A stretch of DNA of 64,000 nucleotides from PALSA-693 sp963780345 (GTDB lineage Bacteria; Actinomycetota; Acidimicrobiia; Acidimicrobiales; Palsa-688), in the NCBI GenBank assembly GCA_963780345.1, contig CAWABU010000001.1, forward strand, positions 186,001 to 250,000. Direction: 5' to 3'. Within the stretch, counting starts at the first letter, position 1. The number at the start of each line of letters is the position of its first letter. This document shows positions 17,480-26,757 of the stretch, piece after piece. The notes below the pieces were generated by a model, which saw only the letters and a list, made by a program, of their open reading frames with translations, made no database searches and was not told the origin of the DNA. Position numbers and translations under genes: made by a program.

Positions 17480-18203
17480 CGATGGCGGCCGCCCGGCGCT
17501 GCTGGTGCGGTTCGATCGGATCGAGCGAGCGGTGCACTGGATCACCGCCACCCTGTTCCTGCTGCTGGTGGTTACCGGCGCCATCCTCTACCTCGAACCA
17601 CTCCAGGCCGTCGTCGGGCGGCGGGCCCTGGTGGAGGACATCCATGTCTATGCCGGCCTGGCCCTCCCGCTTCCGTTGGTGGTCGCGCTGTCGGGTTCGT
17701 GGGGGCGGGCCCTCCGCGAGGATCTGCGCCGGTTCAACCGATGGTCAACTGATGACCGGGCGTGGTTGCGGTCGCTGTTCCGGCCCGGACCCGAGCGCCG
17801 CAGCCGGCTGCGTACTTTGCGGGTCGGGAAGTTCAACGCCGGCCAAAAGCTCAACGCCGCCTTCGTCGCGGGGGCCGGTCTGGTGATGCTCGGGACCGGT
17901 GTGATCATGCGCTGGTATCACCCCTGGCCGCTCAACTGGCGCACCGGAGCGACGTTCGTACATGACTGGCTGGCGCTCGGGCTGGGGATCGTCATCATCG
18001 GCCACATTGGCATGGCCCTCCGGGATCCGGACGCCCTGCGCTCCATGCTCGTCGGGACCATCCGGCGGGCGTGGGCGAAGCGGCATGCCCCAGCCTGGCT
18101 GGACGGCGACGACGGGCCGCCCGCCCGCATCCCGCGGCCGGACCTCGAGGCCGAGCCCTCCGGGGATGAGGTCACGGCCGGTTCGGTGCAGCAGCCAGAG
18201 TGA
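17454..18203 (+). CDS. Cytochrome b561-type membrane subunit
   Basis: 249-residue integral membrane diheme cytochrome b of the FdnI/hydrogenase-cytochrome type with four main hydrophobic segments. Candidate heme-ligand histidines are in ERAVHWITA, DIHVYAGLALP, FVHDWLALGLG and IIGHIGMA. It overlaps the molybdopterin oxidoreductase by 26 bases, so it is the likely quinol-side electron donor or acceptor for that enzyme, playing the MsrQ role with a different protein family. A Pro/Glu-rich cytoplasmic tail ends the protein. A later GTG near 17508 is an alternative start. Confidence 0.82.
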   Translation: MAAATRRPDDGGRPALLVRFDRIERAVHWITATLFLLLVVTGAILYLEPLQAVVGRRALVEDIHVYAGLALPLPLVVALSGSWGRALREDLRRFNRWSTDDRAWLRSLFRPGPERRSRLRTLRVGKFNAGQKLNAAFVAGAGLVMLGTGVIMRWYHPWPLNWRTGATFVHDWLALGLGIVIIGHIGMALRDPDALRSMLVGTIRRAWAKRHAPAWLDGDDGPPARIPRPDLEAEPSGDEVTAGSVQQPE

Positions 18204-18289
18204 GGACGCCGCCGACGGCCCTCACTCTCGGGCCGAGGCCGCCGGGCCCGCCGGGCCGGCCGGCTGGCCCCGTCACCCTGGCCGTCCCC

Positions 18290-19607
18290 TCAGCGCTCAG
18301 CCCGGTCCACTTCCAGCAGGGCATCGGCGAGGGCGGCCGCCGCGGCTGTCGATCTCGGCCGCGGTGACTGACAGCGGCGGGGCGATACGCAGCACGTTGC
18401 CGTGCACGCCGCCTTTGCCGATCAGCAGGCCCCGGACCCGGCAGCCCTCCAGCGCCGCGGCGGCGCCGGCGGGGTCCGGAACGCGGCTTCCGGGCTGAAC
18501 CAGTTCCACGGCAATCATGAGACCCTTGCCGCGCACCTCGCCGACGCCCGGCAGTTTTTCGGCCAGCGGAGCGAGGTGATCCATCAGCTGGGCCCCACGG
18601 GCCCGGGCGTTGGTCTGCAGGTCGTGGGACAGTAAGTACTCGAGGTTCGCCAGGGCGCCGGCGGTGGCGAGGGCATTGCCACCGAAGGTCGAGATGGAGT
18701 TGGCGTGTACCGAGTCGACCAGGTCCGGGCGTCCGGCCACACCGCCGATCGCCAGGCCGTTGCCCAATCCCTTGGCGAAGGTCAACAGGTCCGGCCTGAT
18801 GCCGTGGGCCTGGTAGCCCCAGAAGTGATCGCCGGTGCGTCCCCAGCCGGTCTGTACCTCGTCCGACACGAAGAGGATGCCGTGCTCATCGAGCACCTCG
18901 CGCATGGCCGCGAACAGGCCATCCGGTGGCACCACGAATCCGGCGACGCCCTGAATGGGCTCGGCGATCAGGCAGGCGACGTCGCCCGCGGTTGCGGTAC
19001 GAATCACATCCTCCAGGTCGGCCGCGCACGCCGCGATGTACTCGGCGTCCGGCAGATGACCGAACGGACTGCGGTACCGGTAGCCGCCGTGGACATAGCT
19101 GACGTTGACCGGCGACAGGCTGGACGTCGACCAGCTCGGACAGCCCGGTGACGGCCATGCTGGCAAAGGACCGGCCGTGGTAGCTGTTGCGCAAGCGCCA
19201 GAATCTGGTTGGATCGCCGGGCCGTGCAGCAGAGCTGGAGGGCGGTGTCGTTGGCCTCGCTCCCCGAGTTGACGAAGAACACCTTGGCGTCAGGGATGCC
19301 CGACAGGGCCGAGATCCGCTCGGCCAGCTCCACCATGGGGCGCACCAGGTACAGGGTGGAGCAGTGCAGCATGCGCCCGGCCTGGGTCCGGATGGCGTCC
19401 ACCACCTCCGGGACGGCATGGCCGGTCATGGTGGTCAGGATGCCGCCGAAGAAGTCCAGATAGGTGCGGCCCTCGCCATCGGTGACGTGGCGGCCGGACC
19501 CGGAGACCAGCTCGATGGGCTGGTCGTAGAAGAGGGTGATCCAGTCGGGCAGGACCCGGCGATGGCGAGCATGGAGGTCTGCGTGGGGCGAGTCGGGACC
19601 GGTCCAT
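18290..19607 (-). pseudogene. Class III aminotransferase, multiply frameshifted
   Basis: PLP-dependent omega-amino acid or alanine-glyoxylate-type transaminase. Read across three frames it is nearly intact: ADLHARHRRVLPDW, then GRTYLDFFGGILTTMTGH, KVFFVNSGSEANDTALQL, RNSYHGRSFASMAVTG, AEPIQGVAGFVVPPDG, SDEVQTGWGRTGDHFWG, the PLP-lysine segment DLLTFAKGLGNG and the C-terminal LADALLEVDRAER. One extra base each near 19195, 19165 and 18330, and probably one near 19580, breaks it. The start is probably the ATG at 19607. It follows glutamate decarboxylase and could consume GABA. Conserved text in every segment favours sequencing error over decay. Confidence 0.78.
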
Positions 19608-19725
19608 CAGTCGGGAGAAGACGTTCTTCGACCCGGCGGCCGCAGCCGGGAGAGGCTGGTCGAGCGACTCCAGGGCGGCGGTCCGAGGCGAACATCGCCC
19701 AGGAGCAGGTCGGCCATGTCGTAGG

Positions 19726-21156
19726 TCATCCCGCTCTGACCACGATCCGCAGGACGGCCAGATCCTCCCGGTTGGGCGGGAACGTGTACGCGGGTACCAA
19801 CCAGCCCCGCTCGCGCAGGCGGTCGGACACGTCGAAGACGGTGTAGTTGGTTATGGCCTGGTCGAGGGCGACGGCGAAGACCGGCAGATCGCTGCCGTCG
19901 CTGACCAGGCGGTACTGCGGCAGTTGGGCGATACCCGCGGCGAGGTAACGGGCGATGTCCGAGGACCGCTGCTGCACCCGCCGGTATCCTTCGAAACCCA
20001 GGCTGGTGAACATGAAGTACTGGGCCACCACCTCGCTGCCGGGACGGGAGAAGTTGAGGGTGAAGGTGGGCATGTGCCCGCCGAGGTAGTTGACGTCGAA
20101 GATCAACTCCGCGGGCAGGGCGTCCTCATCCCGCCACACCACCCAACCGACCCCGGGGTACACCAGCCCGTACTTGTGACCGGAGGCGTTGATCGACTGC
20201 ACCCGGGGGACGCGGAAGTCCCATTCGAGGTCGGGTTGCAGAAATGGGGCGACGAAGCCGCCGGACGCCCCGTCGACGTGGATCGGTATGTCGAGTCCGG
20301 TGTCCCGCTGAAGTTGGTCGAGGGCGGCCGCGATCTCCTTGACCGGCTCGTAGCTCCCGTCGAAGGTGGAACCGAGGACGGCGGCCACGCCAATGGTGTT
20401 CTCATCGCAATACTTGACGGCCTGCTCGCCGGTCAGGTGGAGCCGGTCTCCTTCGAGGGGGACCAATCGGGCTTCGACGTCGAAGTAGCGGCAGAACTTC
20501 TCCCAGCAGACCTGCACGTTGGCACCGGTGACCAGGTTGGGACGATCGGTGGGCTTGCCGGCGGCCTGCTGGCGCGCCCGCCACCGCCACTTGAGGGCCA
20601 GGGCGGCGAGCATCACCGCTTCGCTCGAGCCCGTGGTCGAGCAGCCCGTCGCCGCCTCCGAGTGCGGCGAGTTCCAGAGATTGGCGATCATGCTGACGCA
20701 GCGGGCCTCGATCTCGGCCGTCTGCGGGTACTCGTCCTTGTCGATCATGTTTTTGTCCGCGGTCTCCGCCATCAGCCGAGCCGCCATCGGCGGCATCGAG
20801 GTGGTGACGAAGGTGGCCAGGTTGAGCCGGGCGCTGCCGTCGAGGAGCAGGTCGCTGGAGATCAACTCGTAGGCGTCCTCGGGGCCGATCCCCTTCATCG
20901 GCAGAAAGTGGGACGGCAGGTGGACCCGGTCGACGATCGGATACCCCGTGGGCCTCCCCTCCTCCTCGCCGGCGCCCGCGCCGGCCCGGGATATCGCGAC
21001 CCGCCGGCGGGTCTCCTCCGGCAGGGCGGCCAGGACCTCCGGCGGCATGCCGGCGAGCACGCCGGGCGGCAGGTTGGCGAGCAATCCCGGCGGCACCAGG
21101 CCGGCGGTGACACGGGCCGCGAGGTCGTGCGTGCTCGACTTGCGGACAAGGGCCAT
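19726..21156 (-). CDS. Glutamate decarboxylase (C-terminus frameshifted)
   Basis: Cytoplasmic PLP enzyme converting glutamate to GABA with proton uptake. The 476 in-frame residues show LNLATFVTTSMPP, NMIDKDEYPQTAEIE, TGSSEAVMLA, HVDGASGGFVAPF and PLP Lys328 in INASGHKYGLVYPG. The N-terminus (20-50) carries an unusual repeat of Leu-Pro-Pro units. The frame stops after LRIVVRAG, but one base further the sequence reads MTYDMADLLLGDV and then TAALESLDQ, which matches the family's normal C-terminal helix; the true end is therefore near 19610, past one or two missing bases. GAGGAGG ribosome-binding site upstream. Confidence 0.93.
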   Translation of the reverse strand: MALVRKSSTHDLAARVTAGLVPPGLLANLPPGVLAGMPPEVLAALPEETRRRVAISRAGAGAGEEEGRPTGYPIVDRVHLPSHFLPMKGIGPEDAYELISSDLLLDGSARLNLATFVTTSMPPMAARLMAETADKNMIDKDEYPQTAEIEARCVSMIANLWNSPHSEAATGCSTTGSSEAVMLAALALKWRWRARQQAAGKPTDRPNLVTGANVQVCWEKFCRYFDVEARLVPLEGDRLHLTGEQAVKYCDENTIGVAAVLGSTFDGSYEPVKEIAAALDQLQRDTGLDIPIHVDGASGGFVAPFLQPDLEWDFRVPRVQSINASGHKYGLVYPGVGWVVWRDEDALPAELIFDVNYLGGHMPTFTLNFSRPGSEVVAQYFMFTSLGFEGYRRVQQRSSDIARYLAAGIAQLPQYRLVSDGSDLPVFAVALDQAITNYTVFDVSDRLRERGWLVPAYTFPPNREDLAVLRIVVRAG

Positions 21157-21269
21157 CTCGGCCTCCTCGGGTGGTAAACGGGGCCCTTAGCAGGGAACAG
21201 GGCTTTCGCCGGCCGATCCTACGGGGATCGCCATCGCGGCCACGCCCGCGGCCCGGTCGGGGTGAGCCC

Positions 21270-22382
21270 TCAGCTCAGGTCGAGCCCGCGCGGCAGCCGG
21301 TCGGCGGGCCATTGCAACAGGGCCACAGCCTGGGCACAGGCGAACCGGTCGGTCATGCCATCGACGTAACCGACGGCGTCGCCCACCGGGTCGCCAGTCC
21401 GGGCCGAGGCGGGCAGGGCACCGGGACAGGAGAGATAGTGGTTGACGAGAGCACGGAGCATGTCGATCACGGCCCGGGCCTGCCGGGAGCTGTCCGGGCG
21501 GAGGTAGATGTGCTCGTGGTTGAAGCGGCGCAGAGCCGCCAGCGCGCTTCCGGCCGGCTCCGAGAGCCCGACCAGGCCGGTCCTCGTAGTCGTCTGGACG
21601 ATGTCGATGATCAGCGCCCGCAACTGGGCCGACCGGGTCGTGCCGCACACCCCCGTCACCTCGGGCGGCACGGCCGCGCCCTCCACCACCCCGGCGTGAA
21701 TGGCGTCCTCGAGATCGTGGGCACAGTAGGCCACCCGGTCAGCCAGGCTGACGACCTGTCCCTCCGGCGTGGAGGGGGAAGGGCGGGACCAGGAGTGGTT
21801 GCGAATGCCGTCGACGGTCTCGGCGCACAGGTTGAGCGGAGCCAGGGTCACATCGGCGCCCCACACGGCGTGGTCGAAGCCGGGCACAAACAGACCCAGG
21901 GCATCCTCCGACGCATGACCGCCCGGCCCGTGACCGCAATCGTGGCCGAGGGCAATCGCCTCCACCAGGGCGACGTTGAGCCGACAGGCCCGGGCGACAG
22001 CTCCGGCCACCTGGGCCACCTCCAGGGCGTGGGTCAGGCGGGTGCGCTGGTGATCGGCGGGGAAGATGAACACCTGGGTCTTGCCGGCCAGCCGCCGAAA
22101 CGCCGTGGAGTGGAGGATCCGGTCACGGTCGCGCTCGAAGCAGGTACGCCAAGGGTCGGGTTCCTCGGGCCTGGCCCGGTGACCGGCGCCGACGGCCCGG
22201 GTGGCACCGACGGCCAGTGCGGCCGCCTCCGCGGCTTCGCGGGCCTCGCGGTCGAACACTTCGACCGGCCCGACCGGCCAGGCGTCAGCGCCGGCATGGG
22301 CCTGCCGGACGGCGCCATCGACGCTATGGCCGGCCATGGTTGCCGCCCATTGGTCCGCCCGGCTGGCTCCGACATCCTCCAT
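21270..22382 (-). CDS. dGTPase-like dNTP triphosphohydrolase
   Basis: 370-residue HD-domain hydrolase that cleaves dNTPs to deoxynucleoside and triphosphate. HD motifs: RTRLTHALEVAQ (first metal His, residue 118), IALGHDCGHGPGGH (His147-Asp148) and YCAHDLEDAI further on; STAFRRLAGKTQVF is the typical leading segment. The ATG at 22382 is preferred because TAGCGT ends seven bases upstream and the frame above it is Arg/Pro-rich. In this family some members are activated by other dNTPs. Annotated homologues are called deoxyguanosinetriphosphate triphosphohydrolase-like protein. Confidence 0.9.
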   Translation of the reverse strand: MEDVGASRADQWAATMAGHSVDGAVRQAHAGADAWPVGPVEVFDREAREAAEAAALAVGATRAVGAGHRARPEEPDPWRTCFERDRDRILHSTAFRRLAGKTQVFIFPADHQRTRLTHALEVAQVAGAVARACRLNVALVEAIALGHDCGHGPGGHASEDALGLFVPGFDHAVWGADVTLAPLNLCAETVDGIRNHSWSRPSPSTPEGQVVSLADRVAYCAHDLEDAIHAGVVEGAAVPPEVTGVCGTTRSAQLRALIIDIVQTTTRTGLVGLSEPAGSALAALRRFNHEHIYLRPDSSRQARAVIDMLRALVNHYLSCPGALPASARTGDPVGDAVGYVDGMTDRFACAQAVALLQWPADRLPRGLDLS

Positions 22383-22389
22383 CGGTCGC

Positions 22390-22395
22390 ACGCTA
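22390..22395 (-). promoter_or_regulatory. -10 box for leaderless dNTPase gene
   Basis: TAGCGT on the minus strand, seven bases before the ATG at 22382, supports that start and a leaderless message. Confidence 0.5.
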
Positions 22396-22621
22396 CCGCG
22401 GCGCGGTGACAGCCCAACCTCGCAGGTGCCCCGCAGTGGGGGCGGGTCTGGCGCCGGCGGGCGGCCGGTAAACTCGATGCCGGCAACTCGCGTGGGTAGC
22501 CAGGCCTGCCACCTGGCCTTTTGCTCCGCGAGGTTCCGGCGTCGAGTTTCTGGCCTGCCCAGTAGCATGGCCTGATCCTTATCGCCCGCCTGAACCTCAT
22601 CGCCTGAAGGAGAAGCAAGTC

Positions 22622-22861
22622 GTGGACGTCCGAATCGGTGTTATCCACACCCCCAAGGAGATCGAGGTCGAGCTGCCCGACGGGACCGACGCGGACGCGG
22701 TGGCCGCTCAGATCGAGCAGGCCCTGGCCGGTGGCGGCGTCGTCTGGTTGACCGACCGCAGGGGCCGGCGCGTCGGCATTCCCTCGGACCGCGTGGCGTA
22801 CGTCGAGCTCAACACCGGTAGCGAGGACCGCCGGGTCGGTTTCGGCGCCGCCTTGCGCTGA
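22622..22861 (+). CDS. DUF3107 family small protein
   Basis: 79-residue cytoplasmic protein of the actinobacterial DUF3107 family. MDVRIGVIHTPKEIEVELPDG opens an alpha/beta fold, and the segment VVWLTDRRGRRVGIPSDRVAYVEL ends it. Function unknown; many homologues begin by binding-site-free beta strands. GTG start with a clear AAGGAG ribosome-binding site. The next gene starts 30 bases downstream, so it heads a rightward run with two ArsA-like ATPases and a histidine kinase. Confidence 0.88.
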   Translation: MDVRIGVIHTPKEIEVELPDGTDADAVAAQIEQALAGGGVVWLTDRRGRRVGIPSDRVAYVELNTGSEDRRVGFGAALR

Positions 22862-22891
22862 CCGGCGCCGACTGACGGGCGAGGCGGGCGC

Positions 22892-23839
22892 TTGGTCGAC
22901 CTGCTGGAACGGAAGCTGATCTTCGTCACTGGCAAGGGCGGCGTCGGCAAAACCAGCATCTCCGCCGCCCTGGCCTGGCTGGCGGCCAGCCGCGGCCTGC
23001 GGACCCTGGTCTGCGAGGTGGACGCCAAGGGAAACCTCGCCGACTTCTTCGAGACCGGCCCGACCGGCTTCGAGGAGCGCCAGATTGCCCCGGCCCTGTG
23101 GGCCATGTCGATGGACACGGAGGCGTCGCTCAAGCAATACCTGTCGTTGCAGCTCCGGCTTCCCCTGGTCGCTCGGGTCGGTCCGCTGGCGAAGATGTTC
23201 GATTTCGTGGCCACTGCCGCCCCAGGGGTCAAGGAGATCGTCACCGTCGGCAAGCTGTGCTGGGAGGTCAAAGCCCGCCACTACGACGTCGTGATCGTGG
23301 ACTCCGCCGCCAGCGGCCATATCGTCGGCCAGCTGGCCGCGCCACAGGCCATCAACCAGCTGGTGCAGGTAGGGCTGGTTCGACAGCAGACGGGGTGGAT
23401 GCTCGAGATCCTCGACGATCCGGCCACGACCGGCCTGGTCGTGGCGGCCACGCCGGCCGAGATGCCGGTGAGCGAGACCCTCGAGCTCATCGCCCGGCTG
23501 CGCGCCGAGACCAACGTCGACCTGGCTGCCGTGGTCGTCAATCGCGTCCTTCCCGAGCTGTTTGGCCGCGGCGAGGAGCGGGTGTTCGCCCGTCTGGCCA
23601 CCGCCCCGGCCGAAGCTCGACTGGCGGCGGCCCTCGGAGGGGCGACCGGGCCGATCATGGAGGCGGCTCGGCTCACCGTCACCATGCGGCGCTCGCGTAC
23701 CGACTACCTCGACGCCCTTCGATCCGCCGTCGATCCGGGTGTTCCGATGCTCTATCTGCCTTACCTGTTCTTCCGGAGCCACGGGCTACGAGCCACGCAC
23801 CAGCTCGCCGACGCCCTGGCCGGAGAGTTGGGCTACTGA
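22892..23839 (+). CDS. ArsA/Get3-family ATPase, first copy
   Basis: 315-residue deviant P-loop ATPase: TGKGGVGKTS (residues 13-22), CEVDAKGNLADFF (switch I region), VIVDSAASGHIVGQLAAP (switch II), VVVNRVLPE for adenine contact. Family members drive arsenite export or insert tail-anchored proteins; there is no arsenite channel or arsenic gene here, so a role in arsenic resistance is doubtful. TTG start at 22892, chosen because it places the P-loop at the usual distance. It overlaps the second copy by one base (TGATG). Confidence 0.88.
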   Translation: MVDLLERKLIFVTGKGGVGKTSISAALAWLAASRGLRTLVCEVDAKGNLADFFETGPTGFEERQIAPALWAMSMDTEASLKQYLSLQLRLPLVARVGPLAKMFDFVATAAPGVKEIVTVGKLCWEVKARHYDVVIVDSAASGHIVGQLAAPQAINQLVQVGLVRQQTGWMLEILDDPATTGLVVAATPAEMPVSETLELIARLRAETNVDLAAVVVNRVLPELFGRGEERVFARLATAPAEARLAAALGGATGPIMEAARLTVTMRRSRTDYLDALRSAVDPGVPMLYLPYLFFRSHGLRATHQLADALAGELGY

Positions 23840-25080
23840 TGCCCCCGACCGGCGCCGCCGGCTCATCCCGCAGCCCCGGCGAACCCGGCGCACCCCACGC
23901 CCCCGGCGGGGGCCGGGCGGTGGGGCCGGAGACCGTAGAGGCGCTTTTTGCGGCCAAGGAGATCGTCGTCGTGTGCGGGTCCGGCGGCGTCGGCAAGACC
24001 ACGACCGCGGCGGCCTCGGCCGCCATGGCCGCCATTCGCCTTGGAGGCCGGGTGCTGGTTGTCACCGTCGATCCCGCCCGCCGGCTGGCGGCAGCCCTCG
24101 GGCTCGACGGGTTCGGCAACATCGAGAAGCAAGTCCCCCCGGATGCCTTCAAGTCCTGTGGGGTCCGGCCCCGCGGGGAGCTGTGGGTGGCCATGCTCGA
24201 CACCAAGCAGAGCTGGGACGACCTGGTGCGCCGCCACGCTCCCGACCGGGCCACCGCGGGACGCATCCTGACCAACCCGCTGTATCAAAACATCTCGGGC
24301 CGGTTCGTCCAGAGTCACGACTACATCGCCATGGAGCGCCTCTACGAGCTCCATTCCGAGGGCAATTTCGATCTGATCGTGGTGGACACCCCTCCTACCC
24401 GCAATGCCATCGACTTCATCGAAGCGCCGGCTCGCATGGCGGAGTTCTTTTCCTCCCGGTTGCTGCGGATGCTCATCGCCCCGTACCGGAGCCGGGTGCT
24501 CAACATGGCCTCACGGCCCTTCTACCAGGTCGCCGATCGGGTCCTCGGCTCGCAGTTCCTGGAAGACATCGCCGAGTTCTTTATCCTCTTTCAGACCATG
24601 TACCCGGGCTTTGTCGAGCGGTCCAGGGCGGTGGAGCGGCTGTTGCTCGACTGGCGCACCACCTTTGTGGTCGTGAGCACGCTGGAGGCGGCGCCGGTGC
24701 GGGAAGCCGAGTTCTTCCTTCAGGTACTCAGCGCCAAGAAGTTCCATGTTGGTGCGCTGGTCCTCAACCGGGTCCTGCCCGACTACCTGCTCGACGACGC
24801 CGCCGAGGCTCGGGCGGCCCGGCTGTGCGATGACGCGGCCGAGCTGGCCCGCCTGGACGGTTTGGCGGGCCTCCTTGACACCGACGCGGCCCAGCTGGCC
24901 CGGGTGCTGGCGGAGATCGGCGAGAACTTCAGGAACTTTGCGGTCGTGGCTCGCCGGGAGGCCGGAGCCCGACATGATCTCATGAGCCGATGCGACGTGG
25001 TGGCCACCGTTCCCGAGTTCGATGCCGACATTCATGACCTCCCGGGGCTGGTGGATCTCGGCGAGCGGGTGTGGACGTAG
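23839..25080 (+). CDS. ArsA/Get3-family ATPase, second copy
   Basis: 413-residue partner of the preceding ATPase. After a Pro/Gly-rich leader it has CGSGGVGKTTT (residues 46-56), TVDPARRLAAALGL, LIVVDTPPTRNAIDFIEAP and ALVLNRVLP. The DTPPT box and longer middle domain separate it from copy one. Such tandem pairs are common in actinobacteria and could form a heterodimer in place of the internally duplicated ArsA (inference). Start ATG overlaps the stop of copy one; the kinase gene follows after 18 bases. Confidence 0.88.
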   Translation: MPPTGAAGSSRSPGEPGAPHAPGGGRAVGPETVEALFAAKEIVVVCGSGGVGKTTTAAASAAMAAIRLGGRVLVVTVDPARRLAAALGLDGFGNIEKQVPPDAFKSCGVRPRGELWVAMLDTKQSWDDLVRRHAPDRATAGRILTNPLYQNISGRFVQSHDYIAMERLYELHSEGNFDLIVVDTPPTRNAIDFIEAPARMAEFFSSRLLRMLIAPYRSRVLNMASRPFYQVADRVLGSQFLEDIAEFFILFQTMYPGFVERSRAVERLLLDWRTTFVVVSTLEAAPVREAEFFLQVLSAKKFHVGALVLNRVLPDYLLDDAAEARAARLCDDAAELARLDGLAGLLDTDAAQLARVLAEIGENFRNFAVVARREAGARHDLMSRCDVVATVPEFDADIHDLPGLVDLGERVWT

Positions 25081-25098
25081 CGGGCAGAGGAGGCTGCG

Positions 25099-26676
25099 GT
25101 GGACACGCTGACCGAACTCGTGCAGGAGTACACGGACCTCGAGGATCCGATCGTCGAGCATCTGCAGCGCCTGGTGGCGTCCTGGGGTGTGCTCTCCGAC
25201 CTCTGCTTCGCCGATCTGCTGCTCTTCGCCCCGACCCGCGGGCGAGTCGACCTGTTCGTAGCCCTCGGCCAGGTGCGGCCGACCACCAGCCAGACCCTGC
25301 ACCCCGAGGACCTGGTCGGACAGATCTCCGGAGCCCATGACCGCCCCCTGCTGGCCCGAGCCTGGCAGCTCGGCAGCGTGGTGGAAGGGGAGGTGGCCAT
25401 ACCGAGGCGCGGCGAACACGCCCGGCTGGTTTGTATCCCGGTGCGCCGGCAAGGCCAGCTGGTGGGCCTGCTGACCCGGGAGTCGGCCCTCGTCGTGGGC
25501 CGTCGTTCTGGCCAGCTCGAACGGGTCTACGTCGAGGTCTTCGATCGGCTCGCCCGCATGATCTCCCAGGGCGCCTTTCCTTATCCGGTGGACGAGATCG
25601 TCACGGCGGAGACGCCTCGGGTTGGCGACGGCGTTCTCGTGCTCGATCCCAGCGCCCGTGTCGATTACGCCTCGCCGAACGCCGTGAGCGCCCTTCACCG
25701 CCTGGGGGTCAAGTCCGGCATCGAAGGGATCCGTCTTGATGAGGCCGGTCTGGATCAGTCGGCCGTGTCGCTCGCCTACGAGTCCCGCTTGCCAGTCACC
25801 AGGGAGATCGGAGATGCGAGCGATACCACGGTGGCGTTTCGCTGCATGCCGCTGCTCGACAGCGGCGTCGTGACCGGGGCCCTCGTGCTCATCCATGACG
25901 TGAGTGAGCTGCGCCGTAGGGACCGCTTGCTGCTGTCCAAGGACGCCGCCATCCGCGAGGTGCACCACCGGGTCAAGAACAACCTGCAGACGATCTCGTC
26001 CCTGCTCCGCCTGCAGTCCCGCCGCATGGCCTCCGGCGAGCCACGATCGGCTCTCGAGGAGGCCGAGCGGCGGGTTCGCAGTATTGCCGTCGTCCACGAG
26101 ATCCTGTCTCGCGACACCGTCGACGAGGTGGACTTCAATGACATCCTTCCCTCCTTGATCCGCATGGCCGAGGATCTGGGCCGGGCCGACCGCCCGGTCC
26201 GGATCACGTGCCGCGGTGAGGCCGGTCAGCTGCACGCGTCCGTGGCCACGCCCCTCGCCGTGGTGATTACCGAGCTGCTTCAGAACGCCGCGGAGCACGG
26301 TTGGCCTGAACCCGGAGCCGCGGCGGACGGATCGTCGGGGTCCGTCGGGGCCGAGTCAGAGGGTGGGCCGGCGAACGGCTCCCCGTTCCCGCCGGGGCCA
26401 GGAGAGGACACCCGCTTGGGCCGGGGCCGGAAGCTGGAGGTGGCGGTGGAGCTGCTCCGGACCGACGGGGAGCTGCGCGTCACGGTTCGGGACAACGGGG
26501 TGGGGCTGCCGCCGGGGTTTTCGATCGACAGCACGTCCGGCCTCGGACTGTCGATCGTGCGGGGACTCGTGCGTACGCAACTCGGCGGCGTCATCAGCAT
26601 GCATGGCAACGGCGGGACCGTCGTCGACGTGGTGGTCCCCGTCGATCATGCCAGCGAGGATCTCGAGAACCTTTAG
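25099..26676 (+). CDS. PdtaS-like sensor histidine kinase (HisKA_2)
   Basis: 525-residue cytoplasmic kinase without membrane spans. Order: GAF-like N-terminal domain (about 1-155), PAS-like domain (about 165-270), HisKA_2 dimerisation helix with IREVHHRVKNNLQTISSLLR (phospho-acceptor His289 or His290) and a HATPase_c domain with ELLQNAAEHGW, DNGVGLPPGF and SGLGLSIVRGL. A 45-residue Gly/Pro/Ser insertion splits the ATPase domain. Mycobacterial PdtaS phosphorylates PdtaR, an ANTAR RNA-binding antiterminator; no PdtaR gene is in this window. GTG start. A whiB1-like gene lies next to it, as in mycobacteria. Confidence 0.88.
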   Translation: MDTLTELVQEYTDLEDPIVEHLQRLVASWGVLSDLCFADLLLFAPTRGRVDLFVALGQVRPTTSQTLHPEDLVGQISGAHDRPLLARAWQLGSVVEGEVAIPRRGEHARLVCIPVRRQGQLVGLLTRESALVVGRRSGQLERVYVEVFDRLARMISQGAFPYPVDEIVTAETPRVGDGVLVLDPSARVDYASPNAVSALHRLGVKSGIEGIRLDEAGLDQSAVSLAYESRLPVTREIGDASDTTVAFRCMPLLDSGVVTGALVLIHDVSELRRRDRLLLSKDAAIREVHHRVKNNLQTISSLLRLQSRRMASGEPRSALEEAERRVRSIAVVHEILSRDTVDEVDFNDILPSLIRMAEDLGRADRPVRITCRGEAGQLHASVATPLAVVITELLQNAAEHGWPEPGAAADGSSGSVGAESEGGPANGSPFPPGPGEDTRLGRGRKLEVAVELLRTDGELRVTVRDNGVGLPPGFSIDSTSGLGLSIVRGLVRTQLGGVISMHGNGGTVVDVVVPVDHASEDLENL

Positions 26677-26757
26677 ATCCTGGGACTTCGCGGCCGCCTG
26701 CGCGCCGCTGACCGGGGATCCGGGCCGGCGACGCTCAGTGCGTCAGGTTGGAAGCGC

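Noticed and set aside
22034..23782. 582-residue minus-strand frame
   Set aside because: It lies opposite the dNTPase and ArsA-like genes, and its composition is the codon-shadow of high GC3 DNA.
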